NCBI GenBank assembly: GCA_038065515.1
Contig: JBBTQV010000016.1
Location: 1 to 64,000, forward strand
DNA length: 64,000 nt
Source of the DNA: JAGOPO01 sp038065515
GTDB taxonomy: Bacteria; Patescibacteriota; Minisyncoccia; 2-02-FULL-40-12; GWA2-44-9
Direction: 5' to 3'
Shown here piece by piece: positions 63,378-64,000 of the stretch (position 1 is the first letter of the stretch; each line of letters begins with the position of its first letter). Below the pieces are notes generated by a model. The model ran no database searches. It was given only the letters and a program-made list of their open reading frames with translations, and had not been told where the DNA came from. A program made the translations under genes and the position numbers.

Positions 63378-63624
63378 AAAAGCGGGGCCCCGTGGACCCC
63401 GCCGCTTGCCCGTTAGGGCGGTGGATCTCTTCCGTCAATCATGACGGCCTCCTCTGAAGAGTACCAAGCAAAAAAGAGTCGCCGTTTTACATGGTTCCCT
63501 CGGCCGTTGCGCGAGAAGCGCGGGGCCCCGAGAGCGAGACTGGAACCAGCCTCTATACTAATGATAGCAGGTTATATGTCATTTGTCAATAGTTTCGTAA
63601 ATGGCACTATTTTGCTAGGATAAC
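63378..63624. other. Gap between dnaE and thrS
   Basis: 247 bases without a convincing frame. After dnaE there is a GC-rich hairpin (AAGCGG...CCGCTT, 63381-63408) without a T run, then several GC-rich blocks (GCGGGGCCCCG appears twice, near 63383 and 63520) that could pair with each other. The last 45 bases are AT-rich with TTGTCA (63583-63588), a possible -10 TATTTT, and AGGA before thrS. A structured thrS leader is possible but no T-box was recognised. Confidence 0.4.
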
Positions 63625-64000
63625 ATGATTATGGCACAGAACATCGAACATATCCGACACACACTCGCCCACCTGCTCGCGGCAGCCGTGTTGAAGCTGT
63701 ATCCTGATGCCAAGCGCACCATCGGACCGGCCATCGATACCGGCTTCTACTATGATTTTGAGTTTTCCGCGCCTATCAGCGATGAAGATTTGCCGCGCAT
63801 TGAGATGGAAATGAAGAAATTGCTACCGACTTGGACATCGTTCTCCCATAAGGAAGTCTCAGCCGACGAGGCGCGTGCATTTTTCAGGGACAACCCCTAT
63901 AAGCTCGAGCTCATCGATGAAATTGCGGCGAAGGGTGAAAAGCTCACTCTGTACACCTCCGGCGATTTTACGGATCTATGCCGCGGCGGCCATGTGGATG
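63625..64000 (+). CDS. thrS: Threonyl-tRNA synthetase, 5' part, lacking TGS domain
   Basis: First 125 codons; the gene runs off the window end. IRHTLAHLLAAAVLKLYPDA, TIGPAIDTGFYYDFEFSAPI and FTDLCRGGHVD are the tRNA_SAD editing domain, with HxxxH (HTLAH) and the CxxGGH-type motif (CRGGH). The TGS domain that normally precedes it is absent, a short form. AGGA stands five bases before the ATG at 63625; an ATG at 63631 is an alternative. It charges tRNA-Thr, one of which (CGU) is in the window. Confidence 0.93.
   Translation, partial: MIMAQNIEHIRHTLAHLLAAAVLKLYPDAKRTIGPAIDTGFYYDFEFSAPISDEDLPRIEMEMKKLLPTWTSFSHKEVSADEARAFFRDNPYKLELIDEIAAKGEKLTLYTSGDFTDLCRGGHVD

Noticed and set aside
63378..63624. 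T-box leader for thrS
   Set aside because: GC-rich hairpins are present but the T-box consensus and specifier loop were not found.
1..64000. CRISPR array or Cas genes
   Set aside because: No regularly spaced direct repeats and no Cas motifs were seen.

Overview
The window looks like a chromosomal segment of a Candidate Phyla Radiation bacterium (Patescibacteria), most likely a Parcubacteria-type lineage. This is inferred from: compact single-copy housekeeping genes; a DUF4012 protein next to glycan genes; short or domain-poor versions of housekeeping enzymes (RF2 without domain 1, ThrRS without TGS, MutY/Nth-like glycosylases without iron-sulfur cysteines); palindromic repeats inserted in genes, including the LRQGFGGQA-type insertion in tpiA; and many genes whose -10 box lies about 7 nt before the start codon, suggesting leaderless mRNAs. 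No lineage was confirmed by database search.

Layout. 1-1843: a large repetitive surface protein (beta-helix), incomplete. 1.9-14.5 kb: translation and repair genes (rpsT, uvrB, ruvA, mutY-like, nth-like, xseA/xseB), envelope genes (RlpA-like, CapA-like, PspC) and several small unknown transcription units with strong promoters, Shine-Dalgarno sites and terminators. 14.4-17.2 kb: a cytochrome b5-like remnant, tRNA-Gln, ftsX, ftsE and a short prfB. 17.3-21.4 kb: an AT-richer thiol-redox cassette (TlpA/DipZ-like, CcdA, thioredoxin fusion, msrA, membrane protein plus HTH). 21.5-25 kb: tRNA-Thr, HNH nuclease, tRNA-Gly, FtsB-like, cupredoxin, lepA. 25-32.5 kb: DUF4012 and glycan assembly (two GT4 glycosyltransferases, a polyprenyl-phosphate sugar transferase) interrupted by a REP/IS200-type Y1 transposase cassette and a four-helix-bundle cassette. 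32.5-33 kb: RNase P RNA. 33.7-37.6 kb: a run of unknown coiled-coil proteins. 37.6-39.6 kb: rnhA, a DEDDh exonuclease, pgk.

39.6-45.6 kb is the highlight: two complete diversity-generating retroelements (DGRs) in tandem, each with reverse transcriptase, Avd, template repeat (TR) and a variable protein whose 3' end is the variable repeat (VR). They are interleaved with the glycolytic genes pgk and tpiA. All 16 (DGR1) and 12 (DGR2) TR/VR differences fall at TR adenines on the coding strand. Each RT stop codon overlaps the start of the downstream glycolytic gene (ATGA). Each avd lies divergent to its RT behind a poly-C tract that, as sequenced, puts the upstream ATG one base out of frame. Each TR has its own predicted promoter directly after the terminator of its variable-protein gene, and the two TR leaders share conserved sequence blocks.

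45.6-64 kb: galT, GT2, dprA-topA, rel, parB-parA, tRNA-Leu, small zinc-ribbon and unknown proteins, folD, tsaC, rpsP, rnc, nusB, rpmF, dnaE and the 5' part of thrS. Gene functions are assigned from recognisable motifs read in the translations; no searches were run.
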